A stretch of DNA of 64,000 bases, taken from the NCBI GenBank assembly GCA_963775125.1, contig CAVZHQ010000002.1, forward strand, positions 682,001 to 746,000, read 5' to 3'. Position 1 is the first letter of the stretch; each line of letters opens with the position of its first letter. Below the pieces are notes generated by a model. That model did no database searches. It saw only the letters and a program-made list of their open reading frames with translations, and was not told the origin of the DNA. Made by a program: the position numbers and the translations under genes. This DNA comes from JAHECQ01 sp963775125 (GTDB lineage: Bacteria; Actinomycetota; Acidimicrobiia; Acidimicrobiales; SZUA-35). Shown here piece after piece: positions 26,151 to 34,497 of the stretch.

Positions 26151-26240
26151 TCAGCGGGTCTCGATGAACAACTGGAGCGCTCCGGCGACGAGCACCGTGA
26201 GCATGAGCAGAGCCAGCGTGATGACGGTGGCGGGCCTCAT
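26151..26240 (-). CDS. 29-residue single-helix membrane peptide coupled to the SAM hydrolase gene
   Basis: A short frame whose ATG overlaps the stop of the upstream SAM-hydrolase gene (ATGA). It encodes a 29-residue peptide: MRPATV, a hydrophobic core of about 18 residues (ITLALLMLTVLVAGALQLF) and a charged end IETR. This is the layout of a one-helix membrane microprotein. Too short for usual gene finding; the coupling and composition make it credible. Function unknown. Confidence 0.5.
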   Translation of the reverse strand: MRPATVITLALLMLTVLVAGALQLFIETR

Positions 26241-27139
26241 GAGCAGTCGGGTCCTTCCTCGGGCCGTTCGGTCGACGGCTTCTGACCGAGCGCAACGGTC
26301 ACCGGTCGACCTTTGGTGGGTTGACCCGCGGTTGCCGGTCGAAGCGTGACCGCCTGACCGGGGCCGAGGTCGAGTTCGAAGGCCGCCGATCCTCGGTCTA
26401 CCGCGACCGAGAGCAGCCCGTACGAGTCAACGATCAGGCCGACGCTGCCCACCGGGATCCTGGCGTAGGTAGCGACCCGCATCGCTGCTCGCTCGGTTCG
26501 GCCACCGCTCAGCGACACCGCATCGGGCCATCCTTCGATGTCTGCGGGGTCCACATTCAGTTGGGCGTTTCCGTACCGATCGACCCACAGCACCTCGGCC
26601 GAGATCGACCCGTCGTCTTCGACCTGGCTCACCGGAAGCAGACCGGGCATGAGCCGAACCGGATCGATGGGAGTGCCGAGCTCGTTGGCCGGAACGCCGT
26701 TGCACAGATGGGCGGCGACGGGGGCGAAGATGTCGCGGCCGTGGAACGTCGGCCCGGGGGCCGGTAGGTGGAAGTCGGCGTTGTCCAGCACGAAGGCGCC
26801 GGTTGCCCCTCCGACCATCGCGACCGCGGGAGCGAGCAGACCGTTGTCGGGCCCAACGAGGTACGCCGCGCCGTCTGCCACCTCGACGACCACGGGATGA
26901 CGATCGGTCCCGACACCGGGGTCGACGACGGCCAGCACTACTCCGGGCGCCAGATACTGCACGGCTCGAGCCAATGCCAAACCACCGGCCCGAACGTCGT
27001 GAGCCTCGATGTTGTGGGTGACGTCGATGACCGCAGTGCCGGGCGACACGGTGCGAATGACCGATTTGACCACGCCGACGAACTCGTCATCGAGGCCGTA
27101 ATCGGAAAGGAAGGAGATGGTGTCGAACCGCGCAGCCAT
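26237..27139 (-). CDS. SAM hydrolase / SAM-hydroxide adenosyltransferase (DUF62 family)
   Basis: Member of the duf-62 family that hydrolyses S-adenosylmethionine to adenosine and methionine (300 residues). The start ISFLSDYGLDDEFVGVVKSVI, the segment VVDPGVGTDRHPVV and GPDNGLLAPA, and FHGRDIFAPVAAHL are family motifs, followed by the C-terminal domain (LWVDRYGNAQLNV). ATG 27139 is chosen because the longer upstream frame is shadow sequence of proC. Confidence 0.9.
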   Translation of the reverse strand: MAARFDTISFLSDYGLDDEFVGVVKSVIRTVSPGTAVIDVTHNIEAHDVRAGGLALARAVQYLAPGVVLAVVDPGVGTDRHPVVVEVADGAAYLVGPDNGLLAPAVAMVGGATGAFVLDNADFHLPAPGPTFHGRDIFAPVAAHLCNGVPANELGTPIDPVRLMPGLLPVSQVEDDGSISAEVLWVDRYGNAQLNVDPADIEGWPDAVSLSGGRTERAAMRVATYARIPVGSVGLIVDSYGLLSVAVDRGSAAFELDLGPGQAVTLRPATAGQPTKGRPVTVALGQKPSTERPEEGPDCS

Positions 27140-27150
27140 GTCGGAGTGGT

Positions 27151-27939
27151 TCAGCCCGCCGAGCGGCCGAGTTCCCGCGAGCGGGCAGTGGCTGCCTCGA
27201 CCGCGGCGAGCATGGCTGCCCGCACCCCGTGGTGCTCGAGCTGGCCGGTCCCAGCAGCGGTGGTTCCGGCCGGAGTGGTCACTCCGGATCGCAGTACCGC
27301 GGCGGGTTCGCCCGATTCCAGCAGCATTCGGGCTGAGCCCAGCATGGTCTGGTAGGCCAACAGCTCTGCCGTGGCCCGAGGCAGCCCGACCGCCACGCCG
27401 GCGTCGGCCAACGCTTCTCCGACGAGGAAGAAGTACGCCGGACCCGAGCCCGAGAGCCCGGTGACCGCATCGATCTGGCTTTCGGTGACAACCACCACTT
27501 GACCGACGGCTCCGAGGATTTCGGTCGCCCACTGGAGGTCGGCCGGGCCGGCGCTCGACCCGCCGGCGAGCGCAGAGGCACCGGCGGCAAGAAGCGCCGG
27601 GGTGTTGGGCATCGAGCGGATGACGGGCGTGCCCGAAGGTACGTGCGCCTCGATGGCGGCCAAGGTCACGCCGGCGGCAATCGACAATACGCGACCGGGT
27701 CGAACAAGGCCGGCGGCCACATCGACGATCGACCACGGCTTGACGGCGAGAATGGTGTCGACATCGGCCAAAGGATGCTCGCCGATGGTGACCCCGGGAA
27801 ATTGGGTCTCGAGCACCCCTCGGAGTTCCGCGACCACCTCGACGATGGTCAGCTCCGCAGGCTCGAGCCAGCCGGAGGAAAGGAGTCCTCCCGCCAGGGC
27901 CTGGCCCATCTTTCCCCCACCGATCAGCTGGAGTTTCAT
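27151..27939 (-). CDS. proC: Pyrroline-5-carboxylate reductase
   Basis: Last step of proline synthesis, NAD(P)H-dependent reduction of pyrroline-5-carboxylate (262 residues). The dinucleotide motif LIGGGKMGQALAGGLL, the segment IRSMPNTPALLAAGASAL and the C-terminal VTGLSGSGPAYFFLVGEAL plus TTPAGTTAAG identify it. It may share a transcript with the SAM hydrolase gene 11 bases downstream. Confidence 0.95.
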   Translation of the reverse strand: MKLQLIGGGKMGQALAGGLLSSGWLEPAELTIVEVVAELRGVLETQFPGVTIGEHPLADVDTILAVKPWSIVDVAAGLVRPGRVLSIAAGVTLAAIEAHVPSGTPVIRSMPNTPALLAAGASALAGGSSAGPADLQWATEILGAVGQVVVVTESQIDAVTGLSGSGPAYFFLVGEALADAGVAVGLPRATAELLAYQTMLGSARMLLESGEPAAVLRSGVTTPAGTTAAGTGQLEHHGVRAAMLAAVEAATARSRELGRSAG

Positions 27940-28132
27940 GACCGCAACCTACACCCCGCCGCGCCGGATGGGTTCGCCGGATGGGCTGAACCGCGGCGTT
28001 CTTCCCCGAACCGCCACCGAGCAGCCACATCCGACTACTAGGACATTAAGCCCCAACAGTCGGATTTACTACTCATTCGGATAATTAATCGTATTTCAAT
28101 GTATTTCTAGTCAGACAGCATCACTAGCGGGC
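27940..28132. promoter_or_regulatory. AT-rich intergenic stretch before proC
   Basis: A 193-base gap whose middle (about 28040-28115) is clearly AT-rich against the GC-rich surroundings. On the minus strand TTGAAA is followed 18 bases later by TGAGTA, a possible promoter for proC. No coding frame or repeat is seen. Confidence 0.3.
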
Positions 28133-28591
28133 TTACGAGAACTTCGAAGCGAACCCAATACGCAAGGCGGGCCGAAAGTACTGCTCGACCCACGCATACA
28201 TCGATCCGAGCACGCGGTCGAACTCCGTCTCGTCAACCCACCGTGCGTCGATCCGGCCTTGGAGGAAGACTCCGTTTTCCTCGCCGATCGTGAAGGCTGC
28301 GCCGTAGAGCCGGCTGTTGCGTCGCAACAGGTGCTCGTAGAACGCCGCCTGGTTCTCCTCGGGGGCCGGCATCACGTAGGTCTCATACGCCAGGGTTCGC
28401 TGATCGAGGTGGAAGCGGACAGTGAACACGTCCTTTTCCTCGCCCAACATACGCACGAACCACGACCGGGGGCCGTCGACATCGCGATCCACCGCGGCGA
28501 CGGCAGGGTTGGACTCGAGTTGATCGGCCAGCCACCCGTCGATCCGGAGCCGGAGGATCTCGATCTCTTCGGGAGTCCTCGGGGAATTCAC
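28133..28591 (-). CDS. YbjN-domain protein next to mshA
   Basis: A 152-residue protein of the YbjN/type III chaperone-like fold (LYGAAFTIGEENGVFLQGRI and VLGSMYAWVEQYFRPALRIGFAS). In mycobacteria a homologue lies directly downstream of mshA, as here with a 4-base overlap. Its role is not known; the fixed neighbourhood suggests a link to mycothiol or cell-envelope metabolism. Confidence 0.8.
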   Translation of the reverse strand: MNSPRTPEEIEILRLRIDGWLADQLESNPAVAAVDRDVDGPRSWFVRMLGEEKDVFTVRFHLDQRTLAYETYVMPAPEENQAAFYEHLLRRNSRLYGAAFTIGEENGVFLQGRIDARWVDETEFDRVLGSMYAWVEQYFRPALRIGFASKFS

Positions 28592-29850
28592 GATCCGAAG
28601 GGACCGGTACCGGCCAGCGAGGTCGACTCACCGCATCGGGCGAGGTCAATGGTCGACAGATCGTCATAGAGCCGACGAAGACGGGCCGCTGAGGTGGACC
28701 ACGTGTACGTGCGGGCCCGCCCGGCTGCTGACACCGACAATCGGCGAGCCAGTACCGGGTCGGCGAGAATGGCATCGATCCACGCCGCGTACTCGTCGGG
28801 CTCTCTGCTCTCGACCAAGTATCCGGAACGTCCGTGTTCGACGAGGGTGAGCAGCCCGCCGACCGCAGATGCCACGACAGGGACGCCGCAGGCCTGGGCC
28901 TCGAGCGCCACCAGGCCGAACGATTCCGACCGGCTCGGCACGAGACACACATCCGCGGCGCGGTAGTAGGTGGACAGAAGGTGGTGGGGCTTGGGCGGCA
29001 GGAATTCGACTCGCTCCCCAAGGCCCAGCTCGTCGATCAAATTCCGGACCCGCTCGACCTCGACGTCGCCGGCCGAGCCGCTCGCACCGCCGATGATCCA
29101 GAGGCGGGCGTCCGCTCGCTCGACCCGGGCGAGGGCACGAACCGCTACGTCGGCACCCTTCAGCGGCTGGATGCGACCCACGAACAGGAGCAAAGGACGG
29201 TCGAGGTCGGTGTCGAGCGCCCAGCGGGCGCCCGCCTGGCTACCCGGCGAGAAAAAGGCGTGATCGACTCCGGGAGGCACGATCTCGATGCGCTCTCGGG
29301 GAACGTCGTAGAACTCGACCAACTGATCGGCCTCGGTCGTGCAGTTGGCAAGAACGACGTCGGCGCAGGTCATCACTTCCGCCTCGGCCCGCGCTCGCCG
29401 CTCGGGTTCGGGGTCGCCGAGCACGGCCTTGACCCGGGCGAGGGTGTGAAACGTCGTCACGAGGGGAAGCCCCAGCTGTTGTTTCAGGAGCTGGCCCGCG
29501 ACACCCGACAGCCAGTAGTTGGCGTGAATCACGTCGGCCGGTTCGTGGCGCAGGTGCGCCGCCACCCAGTCGCTGAACGCGCCCACCAGTCCCGGCAGTT
29601 CTTCCTTTGGCACGTCCGCCGGCCCCGCAGGCACGTGCACGACCTCGAAGCCCGGCTCGACCTCGACTCGCTCCGGCAGCGTGTCGTCATACCGGCGCAC
29701 GAACACTCGACACTGCAGGCCCGCTTGGGCCAAGGCCGAGACGAGCTCGCGCACGTAGACATTCATGCCGCCGCCGTCACCGGTTCCTGGTTGGGCCAGC
29801 GGTGAGGTATGCAAGGACAGAACGGCAACGCGGCGCACGTCGAACCTCAA
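28588..29850 (-). CDS. mshA: D-inositol-3-phosphate glycosyltransferase (mycothiol biosynthesis)
   Basis: Family 4 glycosyltransferase that joins UDP-GlcNAc to inositol-3-phosphate, first step of mycothiol synthesis (420 residues). The signature HTSPLAQPGTGDGGGMNVYV near residue 14 is diagnostic for MshA. The donor-site motif SESFGLVALEAQACGVPVVAS is present near residue 315. A start two residues later or earlier is possible. No other mycothiol gene is in the window. Confidence 0.93.
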   Translation of the reverse strand: MRFDVRRVAVLSLHTSPLAQPGTGDGGGMNVYVRELVSALAQAGLQCRVFVRRYDDTLPERVEVEPGFEVVHVPAGPADVPKEELPGLVGAFSDWVAAHLRHEPADVIHANYWLSGVAGQLLKQQLGLPLVTTFHTLARVKAVLGDPEPERRARAEAEVMTCADVVLANCTTEADQLVEFYDVPRERIEIVPPGVDHAFFSPGSQAGARWALDTDLDRPLLLFVGRIQPLKGADVAVRALARVERADARLWIIGGASGSAGDVEVERVRNLIDELGLGERVEFLPPKPHHLLSTYYRAADVCLVPSRSESFGLVALEAQACGVPVVASAVGGLLTLVEHGRSGYLVESREPDEYAAWIDAILADPVLARRLSVSAAGRARTYTWSTSAARLRRLYDDLSTIDLARCGESTSLAGTGPFGS

Positions 29851-29881
29851 CCCTTCCCTGCGTCGGATTCTTCCCAGGCAA

Positions 29882-30295
29882 TCACGACAACTCCATCGGT
29901 TCGTCGTCGATCAGCGACGAGCTGGCCACGAAACTCCGATACACCGCGAGCAGAGCCCGCCGCTGCTCAGCCGTCAACTCGGCCGCGCCGCGGATGGCGG
30001 CTTCGAGGCTGCTCATCGCGCCCGGAGACTCGTCATCGAGAATGCCGGCTCTGACGTACAGACTCTCGGCCGAGATCTCCAACGCCCGAGCGATCTGTTG
30101 GAGGATCTCCGCCGATGGGCGCCGGAGTCCACGTTCGATTTGGCTGAGGTACGGATTCGACACTCCGGCCAGCTCGGCCAGACGCCTGAGGGAGAGCTCG
30201 GCCAACCTGCGTTGCTCGCGGATGAACGCGCCAACCTCTTCCTCGCCGCGGGAGGTGTCTCCCCCGATTCGTCGTTCCCGCCGAGAAACCCGCAC
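29882..30295 (-). CDS. XRE-family helix-turn-helix regulator
   Basis: DNA-binding protein of 137 residues. The helix-turn-helix is LRRLAELAGVSNPYLSQIERGLRRPSAEILQQIARAL (about residues 36-72), a classic cro/C1 type. The C-terminal half (SSLEAAIRGAAELTAEQRRALLAVYRSF) is helical and could mediate dimerisation or sensing. It follows the RsiG-like gene by 19 bases, so they may share a transcript. Target unknown. The first 15 residues are Arg-rich; a later start is possible. Confidence 0.85.
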   Translation of the reverse strand: MRVSRRERRIGGDTSRGEEEVGAFIREQRRLAELSLRRLAELAGVSNPYLSQIERGLRRPSAEILQQIARALEISAESLYVRAGILDDESPGAMSSLEAAIRGAAELTAEQRRALLAVYRSFVASSSLIDDEPMELS

Positions 30296-30314
30296 CCGTT
30301 ACGACAACGAACCG

Positions 30315-30857
30315 TTAGGAGAGGAGGCTGTCAATGGAGGCCTCGCCGTCGCGATATCGGCGGCCGATCTCTGATTGGATGGCGTCGATTCGTTCGTGCA
30401 GCTGATGGCGAGCGGATGAGAGTTCGAGCTCAAAGCTCCGGAGACGTTCGAAGATCTCACGCACCTCGTTGTCGGCGATGCGGTCGATCCCCGAGAGGTC
30501 GGCCGGCGTTACGGCCCGATCGAGACGCTCCACCAACGCCACGGCAACCGGGCCCGGCAGGCCGACGTCGACGGGCCGGCCGCGGGACGTCTGACCCTCG
30601 GGTCGCGGCGCGTCGGCCAGGAGATCCGGGAGGTCGAACAGCAGCGACTGCGGCGACTCGGCCTGGGTGTCGCCCGCCCGCCGGCGAACCTCGTGACCGA
30701 CGATGTCCAGTCGGCCCTGGGCGACCCGGCGCACCAGGGAGATGTCTCCTTCGACTTCCGAACACTGGATCCGTAGGTCACGAAGCTGGGGCAGCGGCCG
30801 CGTCGTCAGACCCTTCAGAGTGTCAGGGGCGAGCAGACGCGCAAGGGGTTCGATCAC
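30315..30857 (-). CDS. rsiG: RsiG-type anti-sigma factor with two c-di-GMP-binding motifs
   Basis: Resembles streptomycete RsiG, which with c-di-GMP holds the sporulation sigma factor WhiG inactive. From the GTG at 30857 (180 residues) the characteristic motif E-x3-S-x2-R-x3-Q-x3-D appears at E36, S40, R43, Q47, D51. A second copy occurs in the C-terminal helix at E143, S147, R150, H154, D158, with His in place of Gln. Two helices carrying such motifs match the antiparallel coiled coil of RsiG. No WhiG gene is in the window. The start is uncertain: no clear ribosome-binding site, and TTG 30866 is an alternative. Confidence 0.75.
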   Translation of the reverse strand: MIEPLARLLAPDTLKGLTTRPLPQLRDLRIQCSEVEGDISLVRRVAQGRLDIVGHEVRRRAGDTQAESPQSLLFDLPDLLADAPRPEGQTSRGRPVDVGLPGPVAVALVERLDRAVTPADLSGIDRIADNEVREIFERLRSFELELSSARHQLHERIDAIQSEIGRRYRDGEASIDSLLS

Positions 30858-30868
30858 AGCTTGCAACG

Positions 30869-31705
30869 CTAGAGGAGAATGAGCCAGAGGGGCGCAACGA
30901 CCAAGTAGGAATCCAGGCGTCGCAGCGCGGGAGCCGAGCGGTACGCCCCCTGTGACAGCGCGGGAGCCGAGCCGTGCGCGCCTTGTGACCCGGGGAGCAA
31001 CGCCGAACCGCACAGCTGTCCGAAAGGGGCGCAGACCGCGGCGGCGAGGGCATAGCCGGGCAGGTTGCCCGTCGTGAAAGGGTCGGGCAGTAACAAGAAC
31101 AGCGACATCGCGACCAAACCGAGCGCGCTGAGGCCGGCGACCACGCCGGCGATCTGATTGCCAGGTCGCTCGCTCCCACCGCTGCCCACCAGGAAGTCGC
31201 CCATCTCGTAGGCGCCGATCAGCACCACGAGGCTGACGAAGGCTTGGGGCAGATCGATCGCGAGCGCGAGCAGGCTACCCGCAGCCAGACCAGCCGGCAT
31301 CGACGACAACATCAGCAGCTCGGACACGCGTATCCGATTGGTGCGTTGCGGCAGAGGGAGCACGAGCGCGTAAGCGAACAGGGCCAGGGTCACCGCCAGA
31401 ACGGCTGCGCCGAGCGCGGTGACGCCGAACGCGCCCGATATCGCCAACGCTCCGCCCGCCAGGGCGGCCGCCCAACGATCGGTGAAGTCGACGCCCGACC
31501 AGGCGTTGGCAACCTGCAACCCGGCCAACGCTCCGACCGGCACCAGCACGACGCCGCTGAGCACTCCTCGACCAGCAGCGGCAGAGGCCAGCAAGCAGGC
31601 AGCCCACAGCACACCAAGCACCACCTTCGGGCCATCGGTGTCGTGCACGATGACGAATCGCCCAGACGAGCGGGGTTTCGCCCGCAGACCGAGACGCTCA
31701 GCCAC
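30869..31705 (-). CDS. Multi-helix membrane protein resembling CDP-diglyceride synthetase
   Basis: A 278-residue protein with seven or eight predicted membrane helices. The segment GAYEMGDFLVGSGGSERPGNQIAG and the end LRRLDSYLVVAPLWLILL recall the CdsA C terminus, and GQLCGSALL matches its GDLxES region loosely, but the acidic catalytic signature is degraded. It could be a divergent CdsA or a related enzyme. A 33-base tandem duplication near the C terminus repeats about 11 residues (GAHGSAPALS / GAYRSAPALR). GTG 31705 overlaps the end of the MoaD-like gene by 8 bases. Confidence 0.6.
   Translation of the reverse strand: MAERLGLRAKPRSSGRFVIVHDTDGPKVVLGVLWAACLLASAAAGRGVLSGVVLVPVGALAGLQVANAWSGVDFTDRWAAALAGGALAISGAFGVTALGAAVLAVTLALFAYALVLPLPQRTNRIRVSELLMLSSMPAGLAAGSLLALAIDLPQAFVSLVVLIGAYEMGDFLVGSGGSERPGNQIAGVVAGLSALGLVAMSLFLLLPDPFTTGNLPGYALAAAVCAPFGQLCGSALLPGSQGAHGSAPALSQGAYRSAPALRRLDSYLVVAPLWLILL
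30923..30988. repeat. 33-base tandem duplication inside the CdsA-like gene
   Basis: Two adjoining 33-base units beginning CAGCGCGGGAGCCGAGC differ at a few positions. The unit is a multiple of three, so the frame is kept and an 11-residue segment is doubled just before the last helix. Recent slippage or unequal exchange is the likely origin. Confidence 0.75.
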
Positions 31706-31934
31706 CGGAAACCGGGGGAAGCACGGCGACTTCGTCGCCCGCGGCCACCGCATCGGCCCGGGTTGCCGGCGCACCATTCAGCCACACGCGGGACCCCGAC
31801 AACACCGCATCGAACTCCGATCCGAACTGGGCCACGGCTCCATCGAGAATTTCTCCGACCGTTGCGCCCTCGAACACGGCCATCTTCTCTCCGGCCGCTT
31901 CGCGGGCTTGGGCGAAGAGTCGCAACGTGATCAC
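31698..31934 (-). CDS. MoaD/ThiS-like small sulfur-carrier protein
   Basis: A 78-residue beta-grasp protein starting at GTG 31934. It opens VITLRLFAQAREAAGEK and ends PPVSGG, the double-glycine terminus that is adenylated and thiocarboxylated in MoaD (molybdopterin synthase small subunit). The segment VWLNGAPATRADAVAAGDEVAVLPP is typical. No moaE is nearby, so molybdopterin synthesis is the most likely but not the only possible role. Confidence 0.85.
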   Translation of the reverse strand: MITLRLFAQAREAAGEKMAVFEGATVGEILDGAVAQFGSEFDAVLSGSRVWLNGAPATRADAVAAGDEVAVLPPVSGG

Positions 31935-31965
31935 AGCGGCAAGTCTACGTCGGTAGGGTGCGGCG

Positions 31966-32587
31966 ATGGCTGAGCTGACGCGCCTCCTGCTGGTTCGACA
32001 TGGCCAATCGACGTGGAACGCCCAGCGACGGTGGCAAGGCCAAGCCAACCCTCCCCTGTCAGACCATGGACGTTTCCAGGCCAAGGAAGCAGCCAAGGCC
32101 ATCGGGGTGATCGACGCCATCGTGGCCTCGCCCCAGCAGCGGGCCAGCCACACCGCGGAACTCATCGCCGACGAGTTGGGCATTGGCCCCGTCGTCCTCG
32201 TCCCGAACCTGCGCGAACGCGGCGCGGGACCATGGTCAGGATTGACCGTCGAAGAGATCGAGGCGCGCTGACCCCGGGTACCTGGCCGACCACCGACGCC
32301 CCCCAGGCTACGAGACCGACGAGGAGCTTCTCGCCCGCACGAAGCCGGCGCTCGATGCGCTTGCCGTCGGCAATCCGGGACGCCTCGTCCTCGTCGTCAC
32401 GCACGGGGGTGTGATCCACCGCTTCGAGGAGTACCTGGGACTGGAATCGGGCCGGGTGCCCAACCTCTGGGGACGACTCGTCGAGTTCTCCCCGGACGAC
32501 AGCACCGGCGGCACGTGGCGGGCAGGCGAACGACTCGAGTTGATCGAGGGGCAGTACGCGACCGGCGGCGACGTCGACCGGGTATGA
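31966..32587 (+). CDS. Histidine phosphatase (phosphoglycerate mutase family) with a +1 frameshift
   Basis: The first frame has the phosphohistidine motif LLLVRHGQSTWNAQRRWQGQ and continues to VEEIEAR, then stops early at 32271. One base later the frame resumes PGYLADHRRPPGYETDEELLA and includes the second catalytic histidine in LVVTHGGVIHRFEEYLGL, ending at 32587. The joined protein is about 206 residues, normal for this family. Substrate unknown. Its stop overlaps the ATG of the next gene. Confidence 0.85.
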
Positions 32588-33141
32588 CGCCAATGACCGA
32601 AACGGTGCGGGTGGTGCGAAGCACCAAGCGACGGAAGACCGCAGAGGCGCACCTTCGAGGCGGCGTCTTGGAGATTCGGATACCGGCCCGATTCACCAAG
32701 GCGCAGGAACGCGAAATGGTGGCCTATTTTCAGCAACGCTTCGAACGCAAGCGCCGGGTAGGCCACCTCGACTTGACGGAGCGAGCGGCGCAGCTGGCCC
32801 AGGTCCACGATCTACCGCCACCCACCTCGATCCGATGGGTGAGCAACCAGGCACAGCGGTGGGGTTCGTGCACCCCGACGCAGGGCTCGATTCGGCTCTC
32901 CGACCGTATGGCCGGCTTTCCCGACTGGGTGGTCGACTATGTGATCGTTCACGAGCTGGCCCACTTCGTGGAACTCGGCCACACGGCGAGGTTCTGGGAA
33001 CTCGTCGGCCGCTACCCGTTGGCAGAACGAGCGCGTGGTTTTCTCATCGCCAAGGCGTGGGACGAGCAGGATCCTGGTGAAGCCCGTCAGGAGTCGATGG
33101 CGGGCGGTGAAGCTGCCCCTCCGGGACTCCCGCAGCGTTGA
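32584..33141 (+). CDS. YgjP-like zinc metallopeptidase (DUF45/WLM-type)
   Basis: A 185-residue protein with the zinc motif HELAHFVELGHTARFW and the family segments WGSCTPTQGSIRLSDRMAGFPDWVVDYVIVHEL. The third ligand (His/Glu downstream) is consistent with the family. ATG 32584 overlaps the upstream stop (ATGA); the longer frame from 32515 is rejected. The C-terminal 25 residues are not conserved. Confidence 0.88.
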   Translation: MTPMTETVRVVRSTKRRKTAEAHLRGGVLEIRIPARFTKAQEREMVAYFQQRFERKRRVGHLDLTERAAQLAQVHDLPPPTSIRWVSNQAQRWGSCTPTQGSIRLSDRMAGFPDWVVDYVIVHELAHFVELGHTARFWELVGRYPLAERARGFLIAKAWDEQDPGEARQESMAGGEAAPPGLPQR

Positions 33142-33232
33142 GTTCGAGGTCCGCCAGTACCCGGTCGATGTTGTTGAGCGCCACCTCGAGCCCATCGAGG
33201 TCGATCATCGTGGGTAGCGGCGATTCCTGCAT
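33044..33232 (-). CDS. Possible small protein opposite the metallopeptidase end
   Basis: A 62-residue frame beginning MQESPLPTMIDLDGLEVALN; the first 30 residues look like a short amphipathic helix, the rest is Pro-rich and overlaps the metallopeptidase gene on the other strand. It may be the start of a frameshifted gene or chance. No family recognised. Confidence 0.25.
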   Translation of the reverse strand: MQESPLPTMIDLDGLEVALNNIDRVLADLELNAAGVPEGQLHRPPSTPDGLHQDPARPTPWR

Positions 33233-33248
33233 CGGGCCAGCCTACGGG

Positions 33249-34376
33249 TCAGCCGAACGAGAGGGAGCTACGGGCGAAGGTGACCGAAAGCGCGTCCGCC
33301 CCACCGAGCACGACTGCATCGGTGGGTTCATTCAGATCGATGAGCATCGGGCCGGACTCGATCTGGGGGTTGAGGCTGGTTCGTATGAACACGAGCCGCT
33401 GCCCGTCGAACGCCAGTGAACTGAGGCGATCGCCCGCTCCTCCGACCTCCAACCGGAACACTTCGGTTCCCGCTTCGAATCCGCTCGCTGACGTCAACTG
33501 GAGACCGACGATCGACGTACTGGCCTCGACGCCGTCGGGCCGGTAGCTCACCTGGGTGAAGGCAAGCACGGCTCCATCGGGGCTGAGCGCAACGTCGCCG
33601 AAGGATGCGAGCGAGGCCACGGGGCAGAGGGCCTCGGGTAGAGCAAGGGGAACGGCGGCACCGATCTCGTCGAACACCTGAATGCCGCCGCATGACGCGT
33701 CAGCGAACGTGACGGCCGAGCGGTTGCCGCCAGTCGCGAAGTTCAGCACCGTCCGTCCCGGCTCGATGTTCACAAAGGATGTTCGGGTGCCGGTGACCAA
33801 GCCGACCGTCTCGATCCGCTGAGCAACGGCCATGGTCGATTCGTCCTCGGTCGTCGCCGCCGGGTCGTTCACGCGCTCCTCGACCAAAAGGACCGCGAAC
33901 GGGGTCGAGTCACTCAGCCCGACGCCAAGCAGGGTCCCGCCATCACCGTTGATGAGCTGGCTCGTACCGCCCTCGCCCGGGAACCACCAGACTTCGCCGT
34001 CCGAGGCTTGCGCCACGAGGCCTCCCAGGAAGTCATCGACCGCGAAACTGGGTCGGATGCCGATGAACGGCTCGCCGAGGGGCCGAAGCTGGGCTGCGGG
34101 TCCAACCGCCACGAGGGTGCCGGTGGCGACGATGAGTTCGGCTGAACGAGGTTGATCGCTGGCGTTGTCGGCGGCTCCAAGACTCCGCGCTTCGGCCGCC
34201 TCGGCAGTATCGAGTACGTCGAGTTCGGTGGCCAGGCCGGTCGGAGGCGAGCCAACTTCCGGTTCCGGGAGCGCTCCGCACGCGACGCTGAGCCCGACGA
34301 AGATCGCAGTCACCAGACCGGACCGGACCAGCGCGCGACGGCGGAGAACCAGAGGAAACGCAGTCATCGTGTGCAC
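33249..34376 (-). CDS. Secreted lipoprotein of unknown function, beta-propeller-like
   Basis: A 375-residue exported protein. The N terminus has a signal with lipobox (VGLSVACG), so it is probably anchored to the outer face of the membrane. The body is rich in beta-strand and Asp/Gly turns (DVALSPDGAVLAFTQVS and LSSLAFDGQRLVFIR), as in WD40/TolB-like propellers. No catalytic motif is seen. It lies alone between the small frame and tRNA-Lys. Confidence 0.65.
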   Translation of the reverse strand: MHTMTAFPLVLRRRALVRSGLVTAIFVGLSVACGALPEPEVGSPPTGLATELDVLDTAEAAEARSLGAADNASDQPRSAELIVATGTLVAVGPAAQLRPLGEPFIGIRPSFAVDDFLGGLVAQASDGEVWWFPGEGGTSQLINGDGGTLLGVGLSDSTPFAVLLVEERVNDPAATTEDESTMAVAQRIETVGLVTGTRTSFVNIEPGRTVLNFATGGNRSAVTFADASCGGIQVFDEIGAAVPLALPEALCPVASLASFGDVALSPDGAVLAFTQVSYRPDGVEASTSIVGLQLTSASGFEAGTEVFRLEVGGAGDRLSSLAFDGQRLVFIRTSLNPQIESGPMLIDLNEPTDAVVLGGADALSVTFARSSLSFG

Positions 34377-34423
34377 ATCTTGGCGGTACCGTAGGTCCTT
34401 CGTCGAGAACTTGTTCCTCGCGA

Positions 34424-34497
34424 GGGCCGCTAGCTCATCTGGTTAGAGCAGGGGACTTTTAATCCCAAGGTGCCGGGTTCGAGCCCCGGGCGGCCTA
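34424..34497 (+). tRNA. tRNA-Lys (UUU)
   Basis: Cloverleaf of 74 bases: acceptor GGGCCGC pairs with GCGGCCT, anticodon loop CTTTTAA gives anticodon TTT, T arm CCGGG-TTCGAGC-CCCGG. The CCA end is not encoded. The 3' end overlaps the last three bases of the methyltransferase gene on the other strand. Confidence 0.93.

Noticed and set aside
28040..28115. AT-rich island as a trace of a mobile element
   Set aside because: Only about 75 bases, no terminal repeats, no transposase fragment and no tRNA nearby; a promoter is simpler.
34424..34497. tRNA-Lys as an integration site
   Set aside because: No repeat of the tRNA 3' end and no integrase in the following sequence; ordinary chromosomal genes flank it.
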